A DNA stretch of 38,580 nucleotides from Nocardia seriolae NBRC 15557. Its GTDB lineage: Bacteria; Actinomycetota; Actinomycetes; Mycobacteriales; Mycobacteriaceae. The position numbers and the translations under genes were made by a program. Where the stretch lies: the NCBI RefSeq assembly GCF_007990715.1, contig NZ_BJWY01000072.1, positions 1 to 38,580 on the forward strand, read 5' to 3'. Positions 14,603 through 24,084 of the stretch are shown here, one piece after another. Positions within the stretch are counted from its first letter, which is position 1. Each line of letters begins with the position of its first letter. The notes under the pieces are model-generated. The model was not told where the DNA came from. It ran no database searches and saw only the letters and a program-made list of their open reading frames with translations.

Positions 14603-14635
14603 ACGGAATGGAATTCCGTCACACTTGTGTTGTGA
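14603..14635. promoter_or_regulatory. SufR operator region
   Basis: ACACT-TGTGT-TGTGA at 14621-14635 matches exactly the form ACACT-N5-TGTGA that I recall as the SufR site upstream of the M. tuberculosis suf operon. The last five bases contain the GTG 14632 proposed as the sufR start. Just upstream is a second inverted repeat, ACGGAAT-GGA-ATTCCGT (14603-14619). The operator position suggests a leaderless transcript or a start further inside the gene. Confidence 0.75.
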
Positions 14636-15464
14636 AAACCGTGGGTTTGCGGAACGCGCAACAGACCGGGCACCAGAGCGAGGGTGCCCGGTCCGTTGTC
14701 GTGTCCGGACCGGCGGGCGAGGGGCACACTCGCGAAGCCGTCATCAAGCTCCTGCTGGAGGAGGGCCCGATCACCGCGACCGCCATCGGTGAGCGGCTCG
14801 GCCTGAGTCCGGCGGGGGTGCGCCGGCATCTCGACGCGCTCATCGAATCGGGTGAGGCGCGGGCCACGCGGTCCGCGCCCTGGCAGCAGAAGGGCCGAGG
14901 GCGTCCCGCCAAGCAGTTCCAGCTGACGGCCACCGGTCGCGGCAAGCTCGGGCACGCCTACGATGACCTCGCCGGGGCCGCCATGCGGCAGCTGCGGGAG
15001 ATCGGCGGCGATCAGGCCATCACCGATTTCGCGCGCAAACGGGTGCGGGCCATCGTGGCCGGGGTCGGCGATCTCGCCGGGCGCACCCCGGCCGAGACCG
15101 AGGCCAAGGCCGAGGAGCTCGCGGAAGCGTTCACCGACGCCGGATTCGCGGCCTCCACCCGGAAAGTCGGTGCGGGCGTACAGATCTGCCAGCATCACTG
15201 CCCGGTTTCGCACGTCGCCGAGGAATTCCCGGAGCTGTGCGCGGCCGAGCTCGAAGCCTTCCGGGAGATCCTCGGAACCCACGTGCAACGTCTGGCGACC
15301 ATCGCCAACGGCGACTGCGCCTGCACCACCCACGTTCCCCTCGTGGCTGCCACACCCCGCGGCTCGGCCGTGACCAAATCGAATACCGCCCAACAGAAGT
15401 CCGCACAACCCCGCGTTGCACAGCCCGCAACGCCTTCTACACACGACTCCGGAAGGAGTGCCGA

Positions 15465-15468
<4 letters not shown>
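14632..15468 (+). CDS. sufR: SufR, iron-sulfur-dependent repressor of the suf operon
   Basis: SufR is a winged-helix repressor whose [4Fe-4S] cluster reports iron-sulfur status and controls its own operon. The HTH is at residues 35-75 (AVIKLLLEEGPITATAIGERLGLSPAGVRRHLDALIESG). Cluster ligands are visible in ICQHHCPVSHVAEEFPELC and GDCACTTH. Cys186, Cys190, Cys203 and Cys231 have spacings 4/13/28, as I recall for the M. tuberculosis protein. The frame is open to 14530. I chose GTG 14632, where the operator overlaps the start; GTG 14701 is a second possibility that would clear the operator. The gene ends in an ATGA overlap with sufB. A Ser/Gln/Thr-rich tail of about 40 residues follows the cluster domain. 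Confidence 0.9.
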
Positions 15469-16900
<1,432 letters not shown>

Positions 16901-16901
<1 letters not shown>

Positions 16902-18079
16902 TGGCCGTCGAGAACGTTGCCGAAGCCGCTGAGGCTCGTATCCCGGCGTTGAACAAGGGCCAGGTTTTCGCCTCGTTCGACGTCAACGCCTTCGAGATCC
17001 CTTCGGGTCGTGACGAGGCGTGGCGCTTCACCCCGATGCGTCGCCTGAACGGCCTGCACGACGGCAGCGCCGTGCGGGACGGGCAGGCGACCGTCGAGGT
17101 GAGCGCGCCCGCCGGTGTCACTGCCGAGACCGTGGACCGCACCGACGCCCGCCTGGGACAGGGCGGCACCCCGACCGATCGTGTTGCCGCGCAGGCGTAC
17201 TCCGGTTTCGAGCAGGCCACCGTCATCACGGTGGGTGCGGAAACCGAAGTGGCCGAGCCGGTTACGGTGACCATCACCGGTCCGGGTGCGGGCAAGGTCG
17301 CCTACGGGCACCTGCAGATCCACCTGGGCAATTTCGCGCGCGCCACCCTGGTCATCGACCAGCGCGGCAGCGGAACCTACGCCGAGAACGTGGAATTCAT
17401 CCTCGGTGACTCCGCCGCGCTGAACGTGATCGCCGTGCAGGACTGGGCCGATGACGCCGTGCACGTCACCGCGCATCACGCCAAGCTGGGCCGCGACGCC
17501 ACCCTGCGCCACACCAATGTCACCCTCGGCGGTGATCTGGTGCGGCTCACCGGCAATGTCCGCTACGCGGGTCCCGGCGGCGACGCCGAGCTGCTGGGTG
17601 TCTACTTCGCCGATGACGGCCAGTTCTTCGAGCAACGCCTGCTGGTCGATCACTCGCAGCCCAACTGCAAGTCCAACGTGCAGTACAAGGGTGCGCTGCA
17701 GGGCGATCCGACCTCCGACAAGCCGGACGCGCACACCGTGTGGGTCGGCGATGTGCTGATCCGCGCCGCGGCCGAGGGCACCGACACCTACGAGGTGAAC
17801 CGCAACCTGGTGCTCACCGACGGCGCGCGGGCCTACTCGGTGCCGAACCTGGAGATCGAGACCGGCGAGATCGTCGGGGCCGGGCACGCCGCGGCCACCG
17901 GTCGTTTCGACGACGAGCAGCTGTTCTACCTGTGCTCGCGCGGCATTCCGGAGGAGGTCGCCCGCCGCCTGGTGGTGCGCGGCTTCTTCTTCGAGATCCT
18001 GCAGAAGATCACCGTCCCCGAGATCCGGGAGCGGCTCGAGGCGGCCATCGAGGCCGAGCTCGCCGCTGTCGGAGCCTGA
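16901..18079 (+). CDS. sufD: SufD, Fe-S cluster assembly subunit
   Basis: This 392-residue partner of SufB forms the SufBC2D heterocomplex and is needed for iron entry and cluster assembly. The N-terminus holds FDVNAFEIPSGRDEAWRFTPMRRL, the characteristic region shared with plant and bacterial SufD. The core right-handed beta-helix follows (LLVDHSQPNCKSNVQYKGALQG). The C-terminal helix is LFYLCSRGIPEEVARRLVVRGFFFEIL. The start ATG lies inside the sufB stop (TGATG), so the two are coupled. The stop at 18077-18079 is followed by a near-perfect 20-bp tandem duplication (18065-18101) and then sufC. Confidence 0.95.
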
Positions 18080-18138
18080 TAGACGCTGTCGGCGTCTGAT
18101 ACCCGAACTTCCCATCCCGCAAAGGAATCCGAAATCCG

Positions 18139-18936
18139 ATGACCACCCTGGAAATCAAGGACCTGCACGTCGAGGTCGCCAACCCGGACGAGACCGGCGA
18201 GCCCATCAAGATCCTCAAGGGCGTGAACCTGACCATCAAGTCGGGTGAGACCCACGCGATCATGGGCCCCAACGGTTCCGGCAAGTCGACCCTGTCCTAC
18301 GCCATCGCTGGGCACCCCAAGTACACCGTCACCCAGGGCACCATCACCCTCGACGGTGAGGACGTGCTGGAGATGTCGGTCGACGAGCGTGCTCGCGCCG
18401 GTCTTTTCCTGGCCATGCAGTACCCGGTCGAGGTTCCGGGTGTCTCGGTTTCCAACTTCCTGCGCACCGCCGCCACCGCCATCCGCGGCGAGGCCCCCAA
18501 GCTGCGCACCTGGGTGAAGGAAGTCAAGGAGTCGATGTCGGAACTGGAGATCGATCCGGCCTTCGGCGAGCGCTCGGTCAACGAGGGTTTCTCCGGCGGT
18601 GAGAAGAAGCGCCAGGAGATCCTGCAGCTGAGCCTGCTGAAGCCGAAGATCGCCATCCTCGACGAGACCGACTCGGGCCTCGATGTGGATGCGCTGCGGA
18701 TTGTTTCCGAGGGTGTGAATCGTTACAAGGAGCGGGAGAACGGCGGCATCCTGCTGATCACCCACTACACCCGCATCCTGCGCTACATCCAGCCGGACTT
18801 CGTGCACGTGTTCGTGGGCGGCAAGATCGTGGCCGAGGGCGGCCCCGAGCTGGCCGAGGAACTCGACGCGAATGGCTACGTGCGCTTCACCTCTTCCGCG
18901 GCGAGCCGCGAATCAGACGCTGTTGTAGGAGCCTGA
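18139..18936 (+). CDS. sufC: SufC, ATPase of the SUF complex
   Basis: SufC is a 265-residue cytosolic ABC-type ATPase that drives SufBCD conformational change; it is not a transporter. Walker A is GPNGSGKST (about residue 43), the Q-loop region is GLFLAMQYPVEVPG, the signature is FSGGEKKRQEI and Walker B is KIAILDETDSGLD. The Suf-specific H-loop reads LLITHYTRIL. AAAGGAA lies 12 bases before the ATG. A 59-bp gap after sufD is the only real spacer in the operon apart from start/stop overlaps. It contains the 20-bp duplication. The gene ends directly before the sufS ATG. Confidence 0.97.
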   Translation: MTTLEIKDLHVEVANPDETGEPIKILKGVNLTIKSGETHAIMGPNGSGKSTLSYAIAGHPKYTVTQGTITLDGEDVLEMSVDERARAGLFLAMQYPVEVPGVSVSNFLRTAATAIRGEAPKLRTWVKEVKESMSELEIDPAFGERSVNEGFSGGEKKRQEILQLSLLKPKIAILDETDSGLDVDALRIVSEGVNRYKERENGGILLITHYTRILRYIQPDFVHVFVGGKIVAEGGPELAEELDANGYVRFTSSAASRESDAVVGA

Positions 18937-20190
18937 ATGACAAGCACCGTGGGGACTCTCGACGTCGCACGGATCAGGGCCGACTTCCCGATCCTCAGCC
19001 GGACGGTGCGCGACGGGAAACCGTTGGCGTACTTGGATTCCGGCGCGACCTCGCAACGTCCTTTGCAGGTGCTCGACGCCGAGCGGAACTTCCTGCTCGA
19101 ACACAACGCGGCCGTGCATCGCAGCGCGCACCAGCTCGCCGAGGAGGCCAATGAGGCCTACGAGGCGGCGCGCGCGGCGATCGCGGCGTTCGTCGGGGTG
19201 GGCGCGGACGAGATCGTCTACACCAAGAACGCGACCGAGTCGCTGAACCTGGTGGCCTACGCCTTCTCCGACGACCGGTTCCCGCACCGCGTCGGGCCCG
19301 GCGACGAGATCGTCATCACCGAGCTCGAGCACCACGCGAATCTCGTGCCGTGGCAGGAGCTCGCGCGCCGCACGGGTGCGATGCTGAAGTGGTACGGGAT
19401 CACCGATGACGGGCGCATCGACCTGGATTCGCTCGAATTGTCCTCGGCCACCAAGGTTGTCGCCTTCACCCACCAGTCCAATGTGACCGGTGCGGTCGCA
19501 GATGTCGCCGAATTGGTGCGCCGGGCAAAGGAAGTCGGCGCGATCGTGGTGCTCGACGCCTGCCAGTCGGTGCCGCACATGCCGGTGGACTTCAAGGAGC
19601 TGGGCGTCGACTTCGCCGCCTTCTCCGGGCACAAGATGCTGGGCCCCTCGGGCATCGGCGTCCTGTACGGCCGGCGCGCGCTGCTCGAGGACACCCCGCC
19701 GTGCATCACCGGCGGCTCCATGATCGAGACCGTGTACATGGATCACTCGACCTTCGCCGCGCCGCCGCAGCGGTTCGAGGCGGGCTCGATGATGATCTCG
19801 CAGGCCATCGGATTGGGTGCGGCCGTCAAGTATCTGAGCGATATCGGCATGGAAGCCGTCGCGGCGCACGAGCACACGCTCGTCGGCGCGGCCCTGGAAG
19901 GTATCGGCGCGATCGACGGTGTCCGCATCATCGGCCCGACCGAGAACGTGCACCGCGGTGGCGCGGTGTCGTTCGTGGTCGACGGCATCCACGCCCACGA
20001 CGTCGGCCAGATCCTCGACGACCAAGGCGTCGCCATCCGCGTCGGCCACCACTGCGCGTGGCCGCTGCACCGGTACTTCGGCGTCGCCGCGACCGCCCGT
20101 GCCTCGTTCGCGGTGTACAACACCCTCGACGAGGTCGATCAGCTGGTGGCCGCGGTGCGGAAGGCCCAGAGCTTCTTCGGAGTTGCATAA
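18937..20190 (+). CDS. sufS: SufS, group II cysteine desulfurase
   Basis: This 417-residue PLP enzyme takes sulfur from cysteine as a persulfide and passes it to SufU. The PLP lysine is Lys233 in FSGHKMLGPSG. The catalytic cysteine is Cys373 in RVGHHCAWPLHRYFG, the group II context. EHHANLVPW and VLDACQSVPHMP supply the other cofactor contacts. Length and motifs are normal. The ATG at 18937 follows the sufC stop directly, with GTAGGAGCC as ribosome site. It is followed 3 bp later by sufU, the matching zinc-dependent sulfur acceptor. Confidence 0.96.
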   Translation: MTSTVGTLDVARIRADFPILSRTVRDGKPLAYLDSGATSQRPLQVLDAERNFLLEHNAAVHRSAHQLAEEANEAYEAARAAIAAFVGVGADEIVYTKNATESLNLVAYAFSDDRFPHRVGPGDEIVITELEHHANLVPWQELARRTGAMLKWYGITDDGRIDLDSLELSSATKVVAFTHQSNVTGAVADVAELVRRAKEVGAIVVLDACQSVPHMPVDFKELGVDFAAFSGHKMLGPSGIGVLYGRRALLEDTPPCITGGSMIETVYMDHSTFAAPPQRFEAGSMMISQAIGLGAAVKYLSDIGMEAVAAHEHTLVGAALEGIGAIDGVRIIGPTENVHRGGAVSFVVDGIHAHDVGQILDDQGVAIRVGHHCAWPLHRYFGVAATARASFAVYNTLDEVDQLVAAVRKAQSFFGVA

Positions 20191-20193
20191 ATC

Positions 20194-20667
20194 ATGCGCA
20201 TGGAGCAGATGTACCAGGAAGTCATCCTGGACCACTACAAGCACCCGCACCACCGAGGGCTGCGCGAGCCCTTCGGCGCGGAAGTGCACCACGTCAACCC
20301 GACCTGCGGTGACGAGGTCACGCTGCGCGTGCACATCGACGACAACGGCGACGTCAAGGACGTCTCCTACGACGGTCAGGGCTGCTCGATCAGCCAGGCG
20401 TCCACCTCGTTGCTCACCGACCAGGTCATCGGCCTGCCGGTGCAGCAGGCGCTGAAGGTGGTCGAGGCCTTCGACGAAATGATCACCAGCCGCGGCACCC
20501 TCGAGGGCGACGAGGACGTGATCGGCGACGGCATCGCCTTCGCCGGCGTCTCCAAGTACCCCGCCCGCGTGAAGTGCGCGCTGCTGGGCTGGATGGCGTT
20601 CAAGGACGCCGTCGTGCGGATAGCCTCGGCCGAGGAAGCCAAGAAGACCATGGGCAACGGGGAGTAA
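20194..20667 (+). CDS. sufU: SufU, zinc-dependent sulfur-transfer protein
   Basis: This 157-residue acceptor of sulfur from SufS is used in Gram-positive bacteria and actinobacteria in place of SufE. The zinc site residues are visible: Cys38 and Asp40 (NPTCGDE), Cys64 (GQGCSISQAS) and Cys128 (RVKCALLGW). MYQEVILDHYKHPHHRG is the usual N-terminus. The extra loop between the second and third cysteine, which separates SufU from IscU, is present. The start ATG 20194 lies 3 bp after sufS, and sufT follows 3 bp after the stop. Confidence 0.95.
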   Translation: MRMEQMYQEVILDHYKHPHHRGLREPFGAEVHHVNPTCGDEVTLRVHIDDNGDVKDVSYDGQGCSISQASTSLLTDQVIGLPVQQALKVVEAFDEMITSRGTLEGDEDVIGDGIAFAGVSKYPARVKCALLGWMAFKDAVVRIASAEEAKKTMGNGE

Positions 20668-20670
20668 GAG

Positions 20671-21042
20671 ATGAGCGAAACCGACCAGCAGGCCGCCGAA
20701 TCGGCCCCCGTCGAACTGACCGCCGAGGAGCTCCAGCACCTCGACGATATGGAAGAGGCGATGCGCGACGTCGTCGACCCCGAACTCGGCATCAACGTCG
20801 TCGATCTGGGCCTCGTCTACGGCATGAAGTTCGAGGACGGCATCGCCAAACTCGACATGACCCTCACCTCCCCGGCCTGCCCGCTGACCGACGTCATCGA
20901 AGACCAGTCCCGCAACGCTCTGGTCCGCTCGGGCCTCGCCGAGGATCTCCAGATCAACTGGGTCTGGATGCCTCCGTGGGGCCCCGACAAGATCACCGAC
21001 GACGGCCGCGAACAACTCCGCGCCCTGGGCTTCACCGTCTAG
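20671..21042 (+). CDS. sufT: SufT, MIP18/DUF59 family assembly factor
   Basis: This 123-residue DUF59 protein (Rv1466-like) helps mature Fe-S proteins. Motifs are VVDPELGINVVDLGLVYGMKF and LTSPACPLTDVIEDQSRNAL, with the conserved Cys of SPACPL. A C-terminal VWMPPWGPDKITDDGREQLRALGF is also typical. The first 25 residues are acidic and poorly conserved. It is the last gene of the suf operon, 3 bp after sufU. A strong hairpin starts 21 bases after its stop. Confidence 0.94.
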   Translation: MSETDQQAAESAPVELTAEELQHLDDMEEAMRDVVDPELGINVVDLGLVYGMKFEDGIAKLDMTLTSPACPLTDVIEDQSRNALVRSGLAEDLQINWVWMPPWGPDKITDDGREQLRALGFTV

Positions 21043-21063
21043 CGGGACACCGCACCGGCTTCC

Positions 21064-21098
21064 CGATGGGGCCGATCCGATTAAGATCGGCCCCATCG
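21064..21098 (+). terminator. Strong hairpin ending the suf operon
   Basis: CGATGGGGCCGATC (21064-21077) pairs perfectly with GATCGGCCCCATCG (21085-21098) around a 7-base loop. The 14-bp stem is among the strongest in the window. The following bases are only weakly T-rich (CCGTTTCC), as is common in high-GC actinobacteria. It can also serve the convergent ADP-ribosylglycohydrolase gene. Confidence 0.85.
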
Positions 21099-21132
21099 CC
21101 GTTTCCGCGGTAGCTATGTGGTCGATTCGGGG

Positions 21133-22221
21133 TCAGTTGGCGAGCTCGGTGTCGAGGGGGTAGCGGGCGGCGAGGGTGGTGCGGTCGTTGTAGAAGAAGT
21201 TGAGGACGAGGTCGTCTGCTACCTGGAATAGCTCGTCGCGGCCTTCGACGGCGGCGACCCAGTCCATGGGGAGGGCTTGGAGGCCGTGGAGGACGCCGAT
21301 GAGGTTGCCTGCTACCGCGCCGGTGGAGTCGGAGTCGCCGGAGTGGTTGACGGACAACAGGAGTCCGGCTCGGGTGTCGCCAGTGCGGTAGGTGTGGAGG
21401 GCGCAGTAGACGGCGATGGCCAGGCATTCCTCGGCGCACCAGCCTGCGCCGATGAGTTGGAGGCGTTCGGGGGTGGGGTCGCCGAGGTGGGCTACGGCGA
21501 GGGCCGCTGAGAGGGCGGAGACCGTTTCGGCGCTGGAGGGGAGTGGGGTGAGGCGGGTGATGGTGTCGCGCACGGCGATCGGGAGTTCGATACCCGCGAG
21601 GACGCTGTCGATGATTACCGCGAATGCGCCCGCGGCGAGGTATCCGGTCGGGTGGCCGTGGGTGAGCTGGGCGCAGCGCATCGCGGTGTAGAAGGCTCGG
21701 TCGCCGCCGAAGCCCGCCAGACCGAAGGGGGCCGAGCGCATTACGGTGCCGCAGCCCTTCGATTTCGGGTTCACCGGGCCCGGCTCGCCGAACTCCAACG
21801 GCGCGATGAATTCTTCGGCCTGCTGTCGTAACCCGGTCATGCAGGCATTGCCCGGAGATCGCATGGCGTACAGGAATTGGTGTCCCGCGAGCCAGCCGTC
21901 GACATTGCCACCCGGGCGCGCCCGCTGTTGGGTATCTCGCCACCGCAGGTAGGCGCGCCGCATGACCGGCGCGGGATCCGTTCCCGGCCTACACCGCAGC
22001 AGCCCTTCGGCGGTGAACAGCGTCATCTGCGTGTCATCGGTGATCTGCTGCGGCGCTTCGGGATCGTGCCCGGGCAGGAATCCGGTCACTCCGGCGGGCC
22101 CGTACCGTTCCCGAATCTGCTGCAACGACAAGAATTCGATGGGCCACCCGAGCGCATCCCCGACTGCCCCACCCAGCATCGCCCCGCGAACCCGATCGAA
22201 CACCCTCTCGTGATCCTCCAC
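21133..22221 (-). CDS. ADP-ribosylglycohydrolase family protein
   Basis: This 362-residue helical hydrolase is of the DraG/ARH family, which removes ADP-ribose from proteins or splits related glycosidic bonds with two magnesium ions. Metal-site motifs are present: GGAVGDALGWPIEF at the N-terminus, ITDDTQMTLFTAEGL (Thr-Asp-Asp) and VNHSGDSDSTGAVAGNLIG near the C-terminus. All core acidic residues are kept. The ATG at 22221 is followed at once by HERVFDRVRGAMLGG, the usual family start. No partner ADP-ribosyltransferase is seen within the window. It converges with sufT across the shared hairpin. The target is unknown. Confidence 0.9.
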   Translation of the reverse strand: MEDHERVFDRVRGAMLGGAVGDALGWPIEFLSLQQIRERYGPAGVTGFLPGHDPEAPQQITDDTQMTLFTAEGLLRCRPGTDPAPVMRRAYLRWRDTQQRARPGGNVDGWLAGHQFLYAMRSPGNACMTGLRQQAEEFIAPLEFGEPGPVNPKSKGCGTVMRSAPFGLAGFGGDRAFYTAMRCAQLTHGHPTGYLAAGAFAVIIDSVLAGIELPIAVRDTITRLTPLPSSAETVSALSAALAVAHLGDPTPERLQLIGAGWCAEECLAIAVYCALHTYRTGDTRAGLLLSVNHSGDSDSTGAVAGNLIGVLHGLQALPMDWVAAVEGRDELFQVADDLVLNFFYNDRTTLAARYPLDTELAN

Positions 22222-22303
22222 GCCACCACCATATTCGCCGGACGATCACGAACCGCGCGAGCCACCGGCCGGTGTCGTGCTCGCCGTCCCGCCCGGTCCT
22301 GGC

Positions 22304-22909
22304 CTAGCTGTCGTCGGTCAGTGCCTGCGACAGGAGGGCTCGGGCTGTGCCGCAGAGGGTTTCGGCGGCTTCGGGGCGGTGCAGGCCCGCGATGTCGACC
22401 AGCCAGATGAAGGACTCGATTCCGGTGGCGGAGCGGATGGTCACGGCCAGGCGGTGAATGTCGATGTGCGGGTGAGAATCTCGCAGCGGGGACAGGGCGT
22501 GTTCGAGCCAGCCGATGGCCCGGCCACGGCGCAGTGGAGACGGGTTGCCCGCGCCGGGGTCCAGTGAAAGGCGTAGGGAGGCCCGTAGTTCGGGCTCCCA
22601 GTCGAGGATGATGCGCACGCATTCGCTCATGACGAGGTCGAGACGTGAGTGGGGATCGGTGGGGGCGGGGTCGGGGAGCAGGGAGTCGCGGTCGATCTCC
22701 GGGTGGGCGGCCGCCAGCAGGGCGCGCTGGTTTGGGAAGTAGCGGTAGGCGGTGGTGCGGGAGATGCCCGCGGCCGCGGCGGCATCCTCGACGGTGGGGA
22801 TGGTGCTGTCCGCGAGCAGCTTTCGCGCCGCGCTCACCAACGCCGATCGGGTGCGCGACTTCTGATTGCGCCGACCGGTTTCCTCATATGGTACCGACAT
22901 GCCCATCAT
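22304..22909 (-). CDS. TetR family regulator
   Basis: This 201-residue protein has a TetR helix-turn-helix at residues 18-62 (RTRSALVSAARKLLAD, then TVEDAAAAAGISRTTAYRYFPNQ). The C-terminal half is helical and does not match a subgroup I can name. Three ATGs occur at 22909, 22906 and 22900; none has a clear ribosome site, so the exact start is uncertain. It is divergent from the cupin gene, with GTACCAT repeats at the shared start region (22888-22894 and 22908-22914, exactly 20 bp apart) as possible operator half-sites. It likely controls itself and the cupin gene. Confidence 0.84.
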   Translation of the reverse strand: MMGMSVPYEETGRRNQKSRTRSALVSAARKLLADSTIPTVEDAAAAAGISRTTAYRYFPNQRALLAAAHPEIDRDSLLPDPAPTDPHSRLDLVMSECVRIILDWEPELRASLRLSLDPGAGNPSPLRRGRAIGWLEHALSPLRDSHPHIDIHRLAVTIRSATGIESFIWLVDIAGLHRPEAAETLCGTARALLSQALTDDS

Positions 22910-22914
22910 GGTAC
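22888..22914. promoter_or_regulatory. ATGGTAC direct repeats, possible operator
   Basis: ATGGTAC occurs at 22888-22894 and 22908-22914, a period of 20 bp (two helix turns), over the start region of the TetR gene and just before the divergent cupin gene. Each copy contains the GTAC palindrome. Spacing and position suggest a regulator site; the left copy falls within the first codons of the TetR gene. Confidence 0.35.
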
Positions 22915-22945
22915 TCTTGTCCCATATCGATCTTCGGAGGCCGTT

Positions 22946-23287
22946 GTGAGCACCGATCCCGCCGTCGTCAATCCGGATCTGTACCGGGTGATCTTCGAGA
23001 ACGACCGCGTCCGGGTCCTCGAATACCGCGACAGACCCGGCGACAGGACCTCACCGCATTCCCACCCCGACAGCGTCTTGTATCCGCTGAACTCCTTCCA
23101 CCGCCGCATTTCCGCGAACGGGGAGCAGGTCGAGGTGTCGCTCACTGCCGGTCAGGTCCGCTGGCTCGGCGCGCAGGAACACGCGGGGGAGAACATCGGC
23201 GATACCGAAAGCCACGCCCTGTTCATCGCATTGAAGGAGCCCGCGCCCGCCGCAACGGCATCCGTCCTCGGCCCCACCGGCGTCTGA
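22946..23287 (+). CDS. Small cupin-fold protein
   Basis: This 113-residue protein is a single-domain cupin-like barrel. The frame VLEYRDRPGDRTSPHSHPDSVLYPL carries the histidines of the first cupin motif, followed by YPLNSFHRRISANGEQVEVSLTAGQVRWLGAQEHAGENIGDTESHALFIALK, where HAGEN supplies another His and Glu. A metal site is therefore likely. The GTG start at 22946 is set by GGAGG, 5 bases upstream. It has no signal peptide. It is divergent from the TetR gene, its probable regulator. Proteins like this are often labelled only cupin domain or cytoplasmic protein; the reaction is unknown. Confidence 0.78.
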   Translation: MSTDPAVVNPDLYRVIFENDRVRVLEYRDRPGDRTSPHSHPDSVLYPLNSFHRRISANGEQVEVSLTAGQVRWLGAQEHAGENIGDTESHALFIALKEPAPAATASVLGPTGV

Positions 23288-23369
23288 CCGGAGTCGGCGT
23301 GCTGCCGAGTCCCGATTCGGCGGCCGGTCGCGCCCGGGGACGGACCGCGTGTCCCCGTAGGATTCCCCG

Positions 23370-24032
23370 GTGACCTATGACGACTTCGACGGATTCGAGC
23401 ATCTCGACACCTCCACCTTGCCGGAGCGCCAGCAGCGGATTCTGTGCACGATCCGGGATTGGGTGCAGCGGCACGGGTATTCGCCGAGCACCCGGGAGAT
23501 CGGGGATGCGGTCGGATTGAAGTCTGGTTCGTCCGTTTCGCGTCATTTGCGCGAATTGGAGGAGCGGGGATTTCTCAAACGGAGCGAATCGGTCACCCGG
23601 CCGATGGATGTCCGGCTGTTCCTGAAGGCCGCCGCGCCGCAGCGTCAGGCCGACGAGAACTCCGTACCGGTGCCGGTCGTCGGTGATATCGCGGCCGGTA
23701 CGCCGATCCTGGCCGAGGAGCACACCGACGACGTGCTGTCGCTGCCACGCGAACTGGTCGGCCGGGGAACCGTGTTCGGCCTGCGGGTTCGCGGCGATTC
23801 CATGATCGATGCCGCCATCTGCGACGGCGACATCGTGGTGGTCCGCAAGCAGCACGAGGCGCACACCGGCGAGATCGTCGCCGCCATGATCGACGGCGAG
23901 GCCACGGTGAAGGTCTACCGCCGCAGCAACGGCCACGTTTACCTGGAACCGCGCAACCCCGCGTACTCGGTCATCGATGGCGACAATGCCCAGGTACTCG
24001 GTAAGGTCGTCTCGGTCATGCGGCGCGTCTGA
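23370..24032 (+). CDS. lexA: LexA-family self-cleaving repressor
   Basis: This 220-residue protein has a winged-helix LexA DNA-binding domain at 17-80 (LPERQQRILCTIRDWVQRHGYSPSTREIGDAVGL) and an S24 peptidase-like domain. The cleavage bond is Ala109-Gly110 (DIAAGTP), the nucleophile Ser144 (RGDSM) and the general base Lys181 (ATVKVY). All parts needed for RecA-stimulated autolysis are present. The recognition helix region, KSGSSVSRHLRELEERGFL, differs from the mycobacterial LexA sequence I recall (TSTSSVAHQLRTLERKGYL), and the N-terminus TYDDFDGFEHLDTSTLP is unusual. This may be a second LexA paralogue rather than the main SOS repressor. The GTG start at 23370 has AGGA nearby. No SOS box was recognised upstream. 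Confidence 0.85.
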   Translation: MTYDDFDGFEHLDTSTLPERQQRILCTIRDWVQRHGYSPSTREIGDAVGLKSGSSVSRHLRELEERGFLKRSESVTRPMDVRLFLKAAAPQRQADENSVPVPVVGDIAAGTPILAEEHTDDVLSLPRELVGRGTVFGLRVRGDSMIDAAICDGDIVVVRKQHEAHTGEIVAAMIDGEATVKVYRRSNGHVYLEPRNPAYSVIDGDNAQVLGKVVSVMRRV

Positions 24033-24084
24033 GCGTCTGGCATGATGACGCCCGTTATCACCTTCCATCCCCGGGGAGTATCGA

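Noticed and set aside
14230..14631. Riboswitch or structured RNA leader before sufR
   Set aside because: Apart from a small GC hairpin and the SufR site no conserved riboswitch layout was recognised, and a gene remnant accounts for part of the space.
18913..21096. 727-codon minus-strand frame
   Set aside because: Antisense to sufS, sufU and sufT, which are unmistakable; composition (His/Asp/Val/Gly) is that of a mirror frame.
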